This document shows, in pieces, positions 23,637 to 31,967 of a DNA stretch of 41,820 nucleotides. A program made the translations under genes and the position numbers. Position 1 is the stretch's first letter, and each line of letters begins with the position of its first letter. The notes under the pieces were generated by a model that did not search any database, was not told the origin of the DNA, and saw only the letters and a list, made by a program, of their open reading frames with translations. The stretch is from DASWIG01 sp965371445. Its GTDB lineage: Bacteria; Acidobacteriota; Thermoanaerobaculia; Multivoradales; J023. Location of the stretch: the NCBI GenBank assembly GCA_965371445.1, contig CBDUYN010000080.1, forward strand, positions 1 to 41,820, read 5' to 3'.

Positions 23637-25163
23637 TCACCCAGACGGCGAGCCGAGCGAACGCTCGATCAGCTCGACGATGTCGCGCTTGAGCTTCTCG
23701 TGCTCGGTCGTCTTGATGTACATCATGTGGCCCGCCTCGTAGTAGCGGATCTCAACGTTCTTGCGCAGACTCTCCGGCAAGCCGAGGTGGGTCACCGTGT
23801 AGTCGGTGTCGAAATAGGGGGTCGCGAAGTCGTAGTAGCCCGAGGTAAAGAGCACGTGCAGGTCGTGGTTGCGTACGATCGCCATCCGCAAGTCCTCGGC
23901 GACGTTGACGAAACGGTTGTCGTGACCCTCCCACTTCCACGGCCGCACACTGCGAGAGAGCGAACGGTAGACGAGGTCGGTCTCATGGCCGAGCTCGCGC
24001 CGGATGTAGTCGTTCATGAGCGTCACGTAGCCGATGTTGACGCCCGTCATGCTGGGGTCGAACTCCGGCGCCTCGCCCACCGAGTCGCGGTCGAAGCCGG
24101 TGAAGCGGGCGTCGAGCCGCCCGACGGTCTTTCCCTCTTCGCGCAGCAGCTCTTTTAGGAAACGCCAGTACTGGATCCGCAGGTCCGAGCGCTCGACGTA
24201 GCCGACCGAGAGCCCGGTGTAGCGGGCGAGCTTCTGAGCGATCGACGCCTGCGCTTCCGCACTCAGGTTGGCTCCCTGGTGAAGAGCGAGGGCGTACTCG
24301 CCGAGGGCGAAGCGCTCGACCTCGTCGAGGGTCGTCGTCAAATCGCCCTGCAGGTCCTGCGGCAGCTTCTTGTGGTACCAGGCCGTGGCCGCGTAGCTCG
24401 GCAGGTAGATCATGAAGGGCAGGTCGTTGCCGGGATAGGCTTCGCTGTTTTGCCAGTTGAGGACCGTCGAGATCATGACGATCCCGTTCAAATACATGCC
24501 GTGTCGCTGCTGGAGGTGGTGCGAAAGGCCGGCGGCGCGAGTCGTACCGTAGCTTTCGCCGGCCAGGAACTTGGGCGAGGACCAGCGGCCGTTGCGCGAC
24601 ACCCAGAGGCGGATGAATTCTCCCACCGACTCGACGTCGGCCCGCAGGCCGTAGAACTTCTCGCGATCGACGCCCTCGGCGATCCGCGACAGGCCCGTCC
24701 CCGCCGGGTCGATGAAGACCAGGTCGCTGACGTCGAGCAGCGAGTAAGGGTTGTCGACCAACCGTCCGGGCGGCGGCATGGGCATGCCTTCGTCGTCGGC
24801 CAGGACTTTCTTCGGCCCAAAAGCGCCAAGGTTGACCCATAGCGCCGCGGCACCCGGTCCGCCGTTGAAGGAAAAGGTCACGGGCCGTGAGGCGGGATCT
24901 TCGACCCCGTCACGGGTATAGGAGATGTGGAAGATCGAGGCCGTCGTACGGCCCTTGTCGTCCTTCAGGAGCAGGGTCCCCGCCGTCGCGGTGTAGGCGA
25001 TTTGCTCGCCGTCCAGGGTCAGGGTGTGCTGGGTCGTCGACAGCCGCTCTTCAAGGGGACGCGGCTCCTCCGGCTTCGAATCGGTTTCGGCCTCCTCCGC
25101 GACGGCGGCCGCCGTCAGGACGAGGGTGCTCAAGAGCACGAGGAAAAGCAGTCGTTTACTCAC
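23637..25163 (-). CDS. Secreted serine carboxypeptidase-like protein (family S10)
   Basis: The protein is 508 aa from GTG 25163, preceded by GGGAG. A longer reading from 25256 would overlap the upstream gene by 76 bp and hide the signal peptide, so the GTG is preferred. The signal peptide is SKRLLFLVLLSTLVLTAAAV-A. The S10 core shows FSFNGGPGAAALWVNLG (oxyanion region), FIDPAGTGLS, the nucleophile GESYGT (Ser204), GYYDFATP (Asp445) and EAGHMMY (His479), a complete catalytic triad. It belongs to the bacterial S10 group with a peptidase role in the periplasm or outside the cell. It lies 17 bp after the VWFA-like gene. Confidence 0.93.
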   Translation of the reverse strand: MSKRLLFLVLLSTLVLTAAAVAEEAETDSKPEEPRPLEERLSTTQHTLTLDGEQIAYTATAGTLLLKDDKGRTTASIFHISYTRDGVEDPASRPVTFSFNGGPGAAALWVNLGAFGPKKVLADDEGMPMPPPGRLVDNPYSLLDVSDLVFIDPAGTGLSRIAEGVDREKFYGLRADVESVGEFIRLWVSRNGRWSSPKFLAGESYGTTRAAGLSHHLQQRHGMYLNGIVMISTVLNWQNSEAYPGNDLPFMIYLPSYAATAWYHKKLPQDLQGDLTTTLDEVERFALGEYALALHQGANLSAEAQASIAQKLARYTGLSVGYVERSDLRIQYWRFLKELLREEGKTVGRLDARFTGFDRDSVGEAPEFDPSMTGVNIGYVTLMNDYIRRELGHETDLVYRSLSRSVRPWKWEGHDNRFVNVAEDLRMAIVRNHDLHVLFTSGYYDFATPYFDTDYTVTHLGLPESLRKNVEIRYYEAGHMMYIKTTEHEKLKRDIVELIERSLGSPSG

Positions 25164-25180
25164 AGTGGTCTCCCAGTGTT

Positions 25181-25873
25181 TTAGTCGTCCAGATATCCCT
25201 CCCGCGCCCGGACCTGATGCCCCGGACGCCGGAGCCGTACCTCGACCTTGTGCCATTTCCCGTCGCCGAGAGCGTTCGACGGGTAGTAACCGAGGGCGTA
25301 CTGCTCGCGCAGCTCCTCCAGGATGCGTTTAAATGCCGCCAGGCTCTCGTCGACCGTGGTGATGACTTCGACCTTGCCGCCGCTCGTGGTGACGAGCTCC
25401 TCTAGCTGCTCGAGCTCGCGGCGGTTCACCCGGCTGTCGCGCCACGCCGTGCGGTAGCCGCTGGCGTGGACCGGACGGCCGTCGCGGGTCACGGTCACGT
25501 AAAGCTGTTGGAGGCGAAGCTCAAGCTCTTCGTCGACCCGCACCTTCGGCGTCACCAGAAGTGCCCGGCCCGGCTCGCCGGCGCCGCGGGCGACGACCTC
25601 GAAACGGTGCTCGGCGTTTTCCTCTCCGACGTCGACTTCGGCCCGGTAGCCCGGCGCCTCGAGGAAACGGACGAAGCGTCCGTCGACGAAAAGCTCCACC
25701 GTCTCGACGGCCTCGGCCGGCGCCACGTGGACGACGACCTCGACGTCGCCGAAGACCGGCAGGCCGGGAACCGGCTTACGGAACGTGGCGTAGAGCGCCT
25801 CGCCCCATCCCGGAGCGGCGAGGCCGGCGAAGAGGACGGCGGCCAACGCGGCCGCTCCTGCGTGGCGCCTCAA
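25181..25873 (-). pseudogene. VWFA-related acidobacterial-type protein with internal deletion of the VWA core
   Basis: The frame gives 230 aa from TTG 25873, whose TTGA overlaps the stop of the preceding gene. It has a signal peptide (RHAGAAALAAVLFAGLAAPG), Ig-like segments, then the family's 'LYVTVTRDGRPV' at about residue 124-135. In full-length relatives this is followed by a von Willebrand A domain of about 150-200 residues with a MIDAS motif. Here the sequence jumps at once to HASGYRTAWRDSRVNRRELE and the family C-terminus ILEELREQYALGYYPSNALG-DGKWHKVEVRLRRPG. The MIDAS residues are absent. The frame is intact, so a shortened protein could be made, but it would lack the metal-binding core. 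I call it a probable decayed gene. Confidence 0.65.
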
Positions 25874-26841
25874 GGCCCATCTCCCGAAGGGGCGGCGCCG
25901 GGAAGGAGCGTGAGGATTTGGGCGAGCTCGTCGACAGCTTCCTCGGCCCGCTCGTCGACCTCGCGGCGGCCTTCGGCCATTGAGGCCAGCAACTGGGAGG
26001 CGGCCCGCGCGAGGGCTTCGTCGCCGGTCTCCTCGCTCAGGCTCGCGGCGAGGCCCGTCGCGGTGGTGGCCGCGAAGCGCGCCAGGCCGAAACGGCCGGC
26101 GCGGGCGTAAGCTCTTCTGACCGGCTCGGTCCCCGTCCCGAGGCTGCCGGCGGTGAAAAAGATCGACATCTGTCCGCGGTGGGCCCACTTCTCGGCCAGG
26201 AGCGCCAGGCGGCCGACCGGCACTTTGACGAGCAGGGGCAGGACGAGGCGATCGCCCTCGCCGGGCCTCGACGCTCCCAGCTCCAGGGAGAGCTCCAAGG
26301 GATTGGCGAGCGGCTGGGTCGTCCCGGTCAGGAGAAGCGCCGAGATCGTCCGGTCCGCGGCCTCCACGTCCGCCGGGCGGCTGCGGAAGTAACGTCGATG
26401 GCGGAGGCGAAGCTTGTTGCGGGAGCCTCGCAGGCGGACCTCGATCTCGTGGAGCTCGCTGTCGTCTCCCGGTGGGTCGAAGCCGAGGGAGTAATGGCTG
26501 GAAGCGTCCTCCACCAGGCCTTCGGTCAGTGCCGCGAGGTCGCGGCGGTTGCCCGTCGTCCGGCCCCCGGTACGCTTGGCGAGGTCGGCGAGAACCTGCT
26601 GGTGGGCGGCGCGCTGGGTCCGGTAGTAGTCGAAGCTTCGCCCACTCAGAGCGTCGAGGGAGCTCGATCCCTCGGTGAGCGCGCGCGGTGCTCGCGAGCG
26701 CTGCGCGGCGCCGTCGAGGGTGTAGAAGGCGACGCCGCGGGCGGCGGCCTCGGCCGCTGCCGCGGCGATCCTCTCGCCACCCATGTCGAGGATCGTGCTG
26801 AGGTCGGCTCTCGGGCCAGCATACGACAATTGGAACCCCAT
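25870..26841 (-). pseudogene. 5'-truncated VWFA-related protein
   Basis: The C-terminal about 310 residues of a VWFA-related protein are clear: RGVAFYTLDG, LADLAKRTGGRTTGNRRDLA, LVEDASSHYSLGFDPPGDDS, EIEVRLRGSRNKLRLRHRRY and a long C-terminal region ending LLPGAAPSGDGP. The usual N-terminal 200-300 residues, with signal peptide and first half of the A domain, are missing. The first ATG in frame is at 26841 (MGFQLSYAGPRADLSTIL), with no ribosome-binding site. Upstream the same DNA carries a fragment of an unrelated gene in another frame. A 17-bp direct repeat (16/17 identical) flanks this break. The stop overlaps the next gene by TTGA. Confidence 0.7.
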
Positions 26842-26860
26842 CCGTCGCGGATCGTGCTGA
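26785..26860. repeat. 17-bp direct repeat at a gene-fragment junction
   Basis: GTCGAGGATCGTGCTGA at 26785-26801 and GTCGCGGATCGTGCTGA at 26844-26860 differ at one base. They flank the point where the unknown gene fragment gives way to the truncated VWFA frame, which suggests recombination or slippage at this site. Confidence 0.7.
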
Positions 26861-26877
26861 CGATCTTGCCCTGAGCG

Positions 26878-27265
26878 CGCTCGTCCATTCGAGCTCGTCG
26901 ATGTCCACCCGACAGCCCAACACTGGCCTGTTGCCCGGCGCAGGTCCCAAGGGTTCGCCACCCAGCATCTGGTGGAACAACGGGAAGAGCAGGTGTCCCG
27001 GATGCTCGCTGTCGGACCATCCGAGACCCGGCGCCGCGGCAAGCAGCTTCGCGGCCGACTCGTGGTCGCGAAGGAGCACAGCCAGAATCGCCCGCTGGCG
27101 TTGGGCCTTCTTTTCGCCAACCTCGCTTGCCTTGGCTGAGCGCCTTCTGAGCACCGCCTTGCTGCCAGACGAACCGAGCCACCGGCGCAGTCGCAGCATG
27201 CTCGGAGCTTCTCGCCACGCACGCTCGAGCCTCTGCCGGCTCACCCGGACACCCAGGTGCGCGAT
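26878..27265 (-). pseudogene. Fragment of an unrecognised protein gene
   Basis: From just after TAG 27266-27268 the frame reads IAHLGVRVSRQRLERAWREA, then KKAQRQRAILAVLLRDHESA-AKLLAAAPGLGWSDSEHPGH and LLFPLFHQMLGGEPLGP, and loses protein-like character around 26878. The 'LGWSDSEHPGHLLFP' block resembles a recurrent C-terminal segment in proteins I cannot name. There is no intact start (GTG 27244 is possible) and the 3' end runs into the VWFA remnant in a different frame. I read it as a gene fragment, not a functional gene. Confidence 0.5.
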
Positions 27266-27308
27266 CTAGCCGCCCCACGCCCCCGGATTCCTGCGCCAAG
27301 AGCAGTCC

Positions 27309-28193
27309 TCATGGGTTTGCCTCAGCGGTCCACCGGACAAGCTGCCGAGCATAGGTCTTCTGATAGGCGCAGTAGGGCGCGTTCTGCGTGCACAGCTCCA
27401 GAGCCTCCGAACCTGCTTCCGCGGCCCTGCCGAGCTCGCCTCGAGCCGCCAGGAGCTCCGCTCGCGTCCAGGTGTTCATCCAGTTCTTCTCCAACGCGAT
27501 GGACTTCTCGATCCATTCCATAGCCGTCCCGAGGTCCCGTCGATGCTCCAGCAGGTATCCCGCTCCCCTCCAGAACAGACCCCAGTCCACCTGCTCTCCC
27601 TTGTCAATCACACTGCGGACATTGGTGATGATCGTCTCATGAATGTCAACGCGAAGTCTAACGGGGACGGCGATCTTCTCCCAACGAAGGTCGAGTACAG
27701 CGGAATCGTCTTTGACGTCCATAAGCTCGATCGTGAACGATTCGATCCAGCTCGACTCCCGCGGCCGGACGTCCACGCGCAGCGCGTCATCCTCGGCTTT
27801 GTACCCGAAAGCGCCCCACAGCTCTGTATTCCTGCTGAAAATGATCGTCCATCTACCTTCGTCCGGAATGGTGTAAAGGGCGTACCTACCGGCGTCGAGC
27901 GGGGCGCCTTCGATGAAGACCTGCGAAGAGAAGGAGATGAACGTCGGATAGTCGGCGCCGGTTCTCCAGACCTCGCCGTAGGGCACCAGGACATCCCAAA
28001 TCTCTCTCCCTCGAACCCGAGGACGGTGGTAGATGACATCGATGTCGCAGAATCCCACTCGCTGCGAGATCGACGCCTTGGGACTGGCGGCCGGAAACTG
28101 CTGCCCGATCACGAGGAGAGGAAGTGCGAGGGTCGCCAAGATGGCGATCCAGAAGGTAACGCGGCTCGATCGACTGCCCAACCCCTCCACCAT
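27309..28193 (-). CDS. DUF2911 exported protein with TPR-like C-terminus
   Basis: The protein is about 294 aa. The preferred start is ATG 28193, whose A is also the last base of the PilZ gene stop (TGATG overlap). A signal peptide or anchor (VTFWIAILATLALPLLVIGQ) is followed by the DUF2911 domain: PKASISQRVGFCDIDVIYHR-PRVRGREIWDVLVPYGEVWR and FIEGAPLDAGRYALYTIPDE-GRWTIIFSRNTELWGAF. The last 80 residues are helical and TPR-like (DLGTAMEWIEKSIALEKNW, ELGRAAEAGSEALELC). Function is unknown; the family is common in exported proteins of Bacteroidota and Acidobacteriota. Confidence 0.92.
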   Translation of the reverse strand: MVEGLGSRSSRVTFWIAILATLALPLLVIGQQFPAASPKASISQRVGFCDIDVIYHRPRVRGREIWDVLVPYGEVWRTGADYPTFISFSSQVFIEGAPLDAGRYALYTIPDEGRWTIIFSRNTELWGAFGYKAEDDALRVDVRPRESSWIESFTIELMDVKDDSAVLDLRWEKIAVPVRLRVDIHETIITNVRSVIDKGEQVDWGLFWRGAGYLLEHRRDLGTAMEWIEKSIALEKNWMNTWTRAELLAARGELGRAAEAGSEALELCTQNAPYCAYQKTYARQLVRWTAEANP

Positions 28194-28807
28194 CACCCTG
28201 TCCGCAGGCGAGAAAGATGTGGCATGGCGCTCTGGAGGTTGAGAATCTCGACTCCCATGCCGCCGGGCACCGCTCTCACGATCCGACCCTGCAGGTGCAG
28301 CGGTTCGTCGGCGACACCCGCCACCGCGATCTCTATCTTGATCTCTGCGCCGGGAGTAACTGGATGCTGGGTGGCCACGAACAGGCCACCGGTCTTCAGG
28401 TCGCGGTCAAAGACGGTGGCAAACTCGGTGCGGTCTTTGAAGGATACACGGTACTTCCCAAGCTCCGCGAGTAGCTCATCGCTCCCGCGCTGGTCGTCCA
28501 GCGCCTCGCAGTCGGAAAGGACGAGCTGTGACAGCAGCTCGTTAATGGGCACAAAGCGAATGCCCATCCCGGATTCAACAGAATGAACCACCTCGGCCTC
28601 GACCACGAATTCTTTCCCAGGTTCGTCGAATCGGATCTCCAGCCAACTTCCTCGCGGTTGGCTATCCGGCGAGGCGAGAAACATCCCTCCGGCGGAGACA
28701 TTGGTGGCCACCCCCTTGAAAGGAATCGGATTCTCGGGCCTCCGGAAGGCCACCTTGTACCGGCCTTCGAGGCGTCGGTGCCGTCTCTCACTGCGCAGGT
28801 CTGTCAT
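28193..28807 (-). CDS. Double PilZ-domain protein (c-di-GMP effector candidate)
   Basis: The protein is 204 aa with two PilZ-type domains. The first (about 5-95) has the basic RRHRRLEGRYKVAFRR segment and NVSAGGMFLA, which together match the RxxxR ... (D/N)xSxxG binding motifs. The second (about 108-200) has DLKTGGLFVA but only a weak counterpart of the RxxxR part (GKYRVSF), so it may not bind the nucleotide. AAGGAG precedes ATG 28807. Its stop overlaps the start of the DUF2911 gene, so the two are translationally coupled although one is cytoplasmic and the other exported. Confidence 0.88.
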   Translation of the reverse strand: MTDLRSERRHRRLEGRYKVAFRRPENPIPFKGVATNVSAGGMFLASPDSQPRGSWLEIRFDEPGKEFVVEAEVVHSVESGMGIRFVPINELLSQLVLSDCEALDDQRGSDELLAELGKYRVSFKDRTEFATVFDRDLKTGGLFVATQHPVTPGAEIKIEIAVAGVADEPLHLQGRIVRAVPGGMGVEILNLQSAMPHLSRLRTG

Positions 28808-29063
28808 CTAGGCTCCTTCCACGGGACTCGTTCCGCCAGGCCGCGGCTCCTCCGTCTGCCAAGGGGCGAGACACCGGCAGGGTCCTGCGGCCTTCTTGAG
28901 CTCTCCCCACAGTCCGCCAGCGCAGGTCGTAGGGGCCAGCGAGCTGCTGAGATTCTACCACAAAGGGCGGCGCTGGCGATCACGGTTAGGCCGGACAGCC
29001 AGCTCATACCGTTGCACCCAGTCTCGCCAAGTTGCCGTCAGACCCCGCCTTTCCGGCATTCCC
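28808..29063. other. Gene-free stretch
   Basis: This stretch, upstream of the PilZ gene and downstream of the TPR remnant, contains no frame with recognisable protein character. It should hold the promoter of the PilZ-DUF2911 pair, but I see no convincing -35/-10 pair. Confidence 0.4.
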
Positions 29064-29310
29064 TCACCGATCCCACCGCGCGGCGAAGGCCTCGGCCTCC
29101 TCGCCGCGACCCGCGTCGGAGAGTGCGCGTGCGTAGTCGTCGACCGTCTCGGGAGTGTCCGGGTGCTCCCGGCCGAGGGCACGCTCGCGGATCTCGAGCG
29201 CCCGCCGGTAGAAACCCTCCGCCTCCGCGAAGCGGCCCTGATCGCGGCACAGGTTGGCGAGGCCGTGAAGCGGCCAGTTTGCGGGCGACGGTCCCGGCGG
29301 GGAAGAGGCG
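29064..29310 (-). pseudogene. Remnant of a TPR protein
   Basis: The frame ending at TGA 29064-29066 encodes about 80 residues with a clear tetratricopeptide-like unit: GRFAEAEGFYRRALEIRERA-LGREHPDTPETVDDYARALS-DAGRGEEAEAFAARWDR. The 'ALxIRExxLGxEHPDT' block is typical of the kinesin-light-chain type TPR found in large cytoplasmic scaffolds. No start codon is available in this frame. Just upstream, protein-like sequence (LSDEEARLFPAGTVARKLAA) continues in another frame, so a frameshift probably broke the gene. Confidence 0.6.
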
Positions 29311-29469
29311 GGCCTCCTCGTCGCTCAGAAAGGGGCGGAAGCGCACGTCGAGGCCGTCGCTGGCGACCGGGGCGTAGACGTCGGTGGCCGCCTCGGTACG
29401 GCGGCAGCGGCCCAGCTCCACCCTGGCACGGACCGGACGGTGCGCAGGTGTCCCGCCTGCTTCTTCGTT

Positions 29470-29512
29470 CCGGGAGACGGCTTCAGCCGTGAGCTACAAA
29501 GCCGCCGCCCGG
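29470..29512. repeat. REP-like imperfect inverted repeat downstream of the ELWxxDGT gene
   Basis: CCGGGAGACGGCTT (29470-29483) and AAGCCGCCGCCCGG (29499-29512) pair at 12 of 14 positions across 15 nt. A smaller perfect hairpin, ACGGC-TTCA-GCCGT, lies at 29477-29490. Placed about 85 bp after the end of the ELWxxDGT gene, it could be a REP element or a transcription end signal. No U run is seen. Confidence 0.5.
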
Positions 29513-29595
29513 GCGCGGCGCGCGTGGATCGACGCTCCCCCCCCCGGCAATGGGTGGCACCTCAACGGGGGGAGGCATTTATTAGAACAGGGTGG

Positions 29596-31656
29596 CTACG
29601 GAGCGCCGACGGTGGCGCTCCAGGCGCTGGTGTCGCCCGACTCGAAACCGTCGGCGAAGAGTAGAGGCAACGCCACCGCCCAGAGCTCGCGCCCGTTCGT
29701 AGGGTCAGCGGCGCGGAAGAAGAGCGTCCCGTCGACCTCCGTTAGCCAGTAGGGGTAGCTTTCGCCGCCGCCGGGCCAGCAGTCGCTGACCAGCACCGTC
29801 CCAGCCGCCGTGCCGTCGCTCCTCCACAGCTCCTCGCCGCTGACGCCTTCGTCGGCGCGGAAGTAGACGGTGCCCCCCGCCGCGGTGAGATATCTCGGAA
29901 ACTGGTTCACCGGGTTGATCCCCGGGTAGACGTCCTTGACCATCACGGTGCCCGTTTCCGTGCCATCGCTTTTCCACAGCTCGATGTCCTCGGAGACGCC
30001 TCCGTAGAAGCCGTCATAGGCCACGAAAAAGAGCGTCCCGCCGACGTTGGTCAGGAACATTGGCCATGAACCGGAAACGCCGGGATAGATGTCCTTGACC
30101 ATCACGGTGCCCGCTTCGGTGCCGTCGCTCTTCCACAGCTCGTAGCCGTGGACGAGGCTGGAGCCTTCCTGGTCGTCGGCGATGAAAAAGAGCGTCCCGC
30201 CGACGTCGGTGAGGCTCTCCGGGGAGCCGCCCCTGTTGATGCCGTAGGCCTCCGTCGCAATCTCCTTGACCATCACGGTGCCCGGTTCGGTGCCGTCGCT
30301 TTTCCACAGCTCGTGGCCGAGGACGCCGTCGTTGGCACGGAAAAAGAGCGTGTCGCCCACCGCGGTGAGCCGGCTCACACCGGAGCCCGAGATCCCGGGC
30401 TTGACGTCCTTGACCCGGACGGTGCCCGCCTCGGTACCGTCGCTTTTCCACAGCTCGTTGCCCTTGACGTCGTCGCTCGCCGCGAAAAAAAGCGTGCCGC
30501 CGACGTCGGTAAGATAATCGGGGTCCGAGCCCGTGGCTCCGGGGTAGATGTCCTTGACCCGGACCGTGCCCGCCTCTGTGCCGTCGCTTTTCCACAGCTC
30601 CAAGCCTTTGACCCCGTCGTCGGCCGTGAAGTATAGCGTGCCGCCGCAGGCCGTAAAGTTGTTGGGGAACGAGCCGAAGTCGCCCGGATAGATGTCTCTC
30701 ACCCGGACGGTACCGGCCTCCGTGCCGTCGCTCTTCCACAGCTCGTAGTTGTTGGAGGCGCCGCTGCGGGCCGCGAAGAAAAGCGTGCCGTTTAGAGGGG
30801 TGGGCGTCTGAGAGAACCACGTCGAGCTGGAGCTGTAGGGGAAGGCGCTGCCACCGCCGGACCAGATGTCTTTCACCTGGACGGTGCCGGCCTCCGTGCC
30901 GTCGCTTTTCCGCAGCTCGAATCCGTTGCTGCCGTCATTGGCCACGAAATAGAGCTTGCCGTTCATGCCCGCCGGCCTCGTGTATTCGTTGGCGTTGCCG
31001 TTCGACTGATCGAACGAGCCGGTGCTTCCGGGTCGGATGTCCTTGACCAGATAGGCCGTACAGCCGGCGTTGCGGCGCCGCGCCGAAGGCCTCTGGAGGC
31101 ACCAGTCGCTTCCGTCGTCGCTGTCCGTGCCGGAGCTGTCGCGGCCCAGGATCCGCGTGACGGGGTTGGCAAGCGCCGCTGACTCGCTCCAGGCGGTGCC
31201 GGCCGGCGCCAGGGCGGAGGAACCGCCCCAGCGGACGAAGTCGACGCCGGTGCCGCCGCTGTCGAGAAGCGCCGCGGAGCCGGGTTGACCGGCGACGGAC
31301 GACCAGCAGATGCTGCCGCCGAGAAAGAGGGTGTCGCCGGTGTCGCTGCCGCTCTCCTCGACGAGCTTCACGTACTGGCCTGCGGCCAGGGTGAACGCTG
31401 GGAGGAAGGAGGAAGCGTCGCCGCATCCCGTCGTCCGGAGCTCCCAGCCGTTCAAATCGACGCCGGAGGCTCCGTCGTTGTAGAGCTCGACGTAGTCGGG
31501 GACGTAGGCGGAGGCCTCGTTGACGACGATCTCGGCCACCGCCGCGCCCGGCAGGCTGAAGAGAGAAGCGGTGAGCAGAACCACTGCGGCCGGCACCCAG
31601 CCACCGTGAGGACCGACACAGGGGTAGGACTGGTTGGGAAACATATGGACTGGCAT
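29596..31656 (-). CDS. Secreted lamin-tail-domain protein with ELWxxDGT repeats
   Basis: The protein is 686 aa. The N-terminus has a signal peptide (VPAAVVLLTASLFSLPGAAV-A), then a lamin-tail-like domain at about 42-195 (IVVNEASAYVPDYVELYNDG, VDLNGWELRTTG). From about residue 205 there are nine beta repeats of roughly 50 aa. Eight carry the ELWKSDGTEAGT motif (once as FELRKSDGTEAGT, once as EELWRSDGTAAGT) and are each preceded by a GTLFF strand; the last stops at RELWAVA. The C-terminus LFADGFESGDTSAWSATV is a motif I have the impression recurs at the ends of exported proteins in this kind of genome. Such repeats probably form a propeller-like or solenoid fold; function is unknown. AGGAAAAA precedes ATG 31656. 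Confidence 0.93.
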   Translation of the reverse strand: MPVHMFPNQSYPCVGPHGGWVPAAVVLLTASLFSLPGAAVAEIVVNEASAYVPDYVELYNDGASGVDLNGWELRTTGCGDASSFLPAFTLAAGQYVKLVEESGSDTGDTLFLGGSICWSSVAGQPGSAALLDSGGTGVDFVRWGGSSALAPAGTAWSESAALANPVTRILGRDSSGTDSDDGSDWCLQRPSARRRNAGCTAYLVKDIRPGSTGSFDQSNGNANEYTRPAGMNGKLYFVANDGSNGFELRKSDGTEAGTVQVKDIWSGGGSAFPYSSSSTWFSQTPTPLNGTLFFAARSGASNNYELWKSDGTEAGTVRVRDIYPGDFGSFPNNFTACGGTLYFTADDGVKGLELWKSDGTEAGTVRVKDIYPGATGSDPDYLTDVGGTLFFAASDDVKGNELWKSDGTEAGTVRVKDVKPGISGSGVSRLTAVGDTLFFRANDGVLGHELWKSDGTEPGTVMVKEIATEAYGINRGGSPESLTDVGGTLFFIADDQEGSSLVHGYELWKSDGTEAGTVMVKDIYPGVSGSWPMFLTNVGGTLFFVAYDGFYGGVSEDIELWKSDGTETGTVMVKDVYPGINPVNQFPRYLTAAGGTVYFRADEGVSGEELWRSDGTAAGTVLVSDCWPGGGESYPYWLTEVDGTLFFRAADPTNGRELWAVALPLLFADGFESGDTSAWSATVGAP

Positions 31657-31684
31657 GGCTTTTTCCTGTTTTGGTGGATCGAAC

Positions 31685-31734
31685 GGCCGAAGCTACAGCC
31701 GGCCCCCATCGGGTGTCACCACCCCGACGGGTGG
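31685..31734 (-). promoter_or_regulatory. Possible structured 5' leader of the ELWxxDGT gene
   Basis: On the minus strand three short stems follow one another, ending about 28 nt before the start codon: 31719-31724 with 31729-31734 (CCACCC/GGGTGG, 4-nt loop), 31705-31707 with 31711-31713, and 31685-31689 with 31700-31704 (GGCCG/CGGCC). No known riboswitch core is recognised. The stems could simply reflect high G+C. Confidence 0.3.
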
Positions 31735-31850
31735 GCTCATGTGGCGTCTGATCAGTTGACGCCCTACTTCCGCCCTGCTGGACTCTGACTTTTAGTTGAC
31801 GGTGGAGGAGAGGCTCGGCGTCGTGCGGCAGGTCGGGGAAACGTTGGAGC

Positions 31851-31940
31851 TTGCGCACCGTGCTCAAGGGCCTCGACTTCGAAATCCGGGCCAGGGAGAT
31901 CTTCGGCTTTCTCGGACCCAGCGGAGCCGGCAAGAGTTCG
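31851..31940 (+). pseudogene. N-terminal remnant of an ABC transporter ATPase
   Basis: The plus strand reads RTVLKGLDFEIRAREIFGFL-GPSGAGKSS, a clear Walker A loop (GPSGAGKS) with the preceding ABC strand. Protein similarity ends right after it, at about 31940, and the DNA runs into the 3' end of the aminotransferase gene on the other strand. About 200 residues of the ATPase are missing. Confidence 0.75.
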
Positions 31941-31967
31941 AGCGGGTCGTCCATCAGTAGAGCTCCG

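Noticed and set aside
20562..25163. M28/phosphodiesterase and S10 proteins as eCIS cargo
   Set aside because: Both have Sec signal peptides and lie far upstream on the other side of the regulators. Nothing links them to particle loading.
25181..27244. A single 687-codon minus frame
   Set aside because: It joins the unknown fragment and the second VWFA gene through an Arg/Pro-rich stretch that lies out of frame with the first VWFA gene. The middle is not protein-like.
29067..29421. 127-codon minus frame starting MELGRCRRTEAATDV as an intact gene
   Set aside because: Only its first half is protein-like; the conserved TPR sequence continues in a different frame, so it is treated as part of a broken gene.
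29470..29512. Rho-independent terminator
   Set aside because: The inverted repeat lacks a following T run on the minus strand, so it is listed only as a REP-like repeat.
31680..31700. tRNA-like T-loop (GTTCGATCC on the minus strand)
   Set aside because: No matching acceptor, D or anticodon arms could be folded around it.
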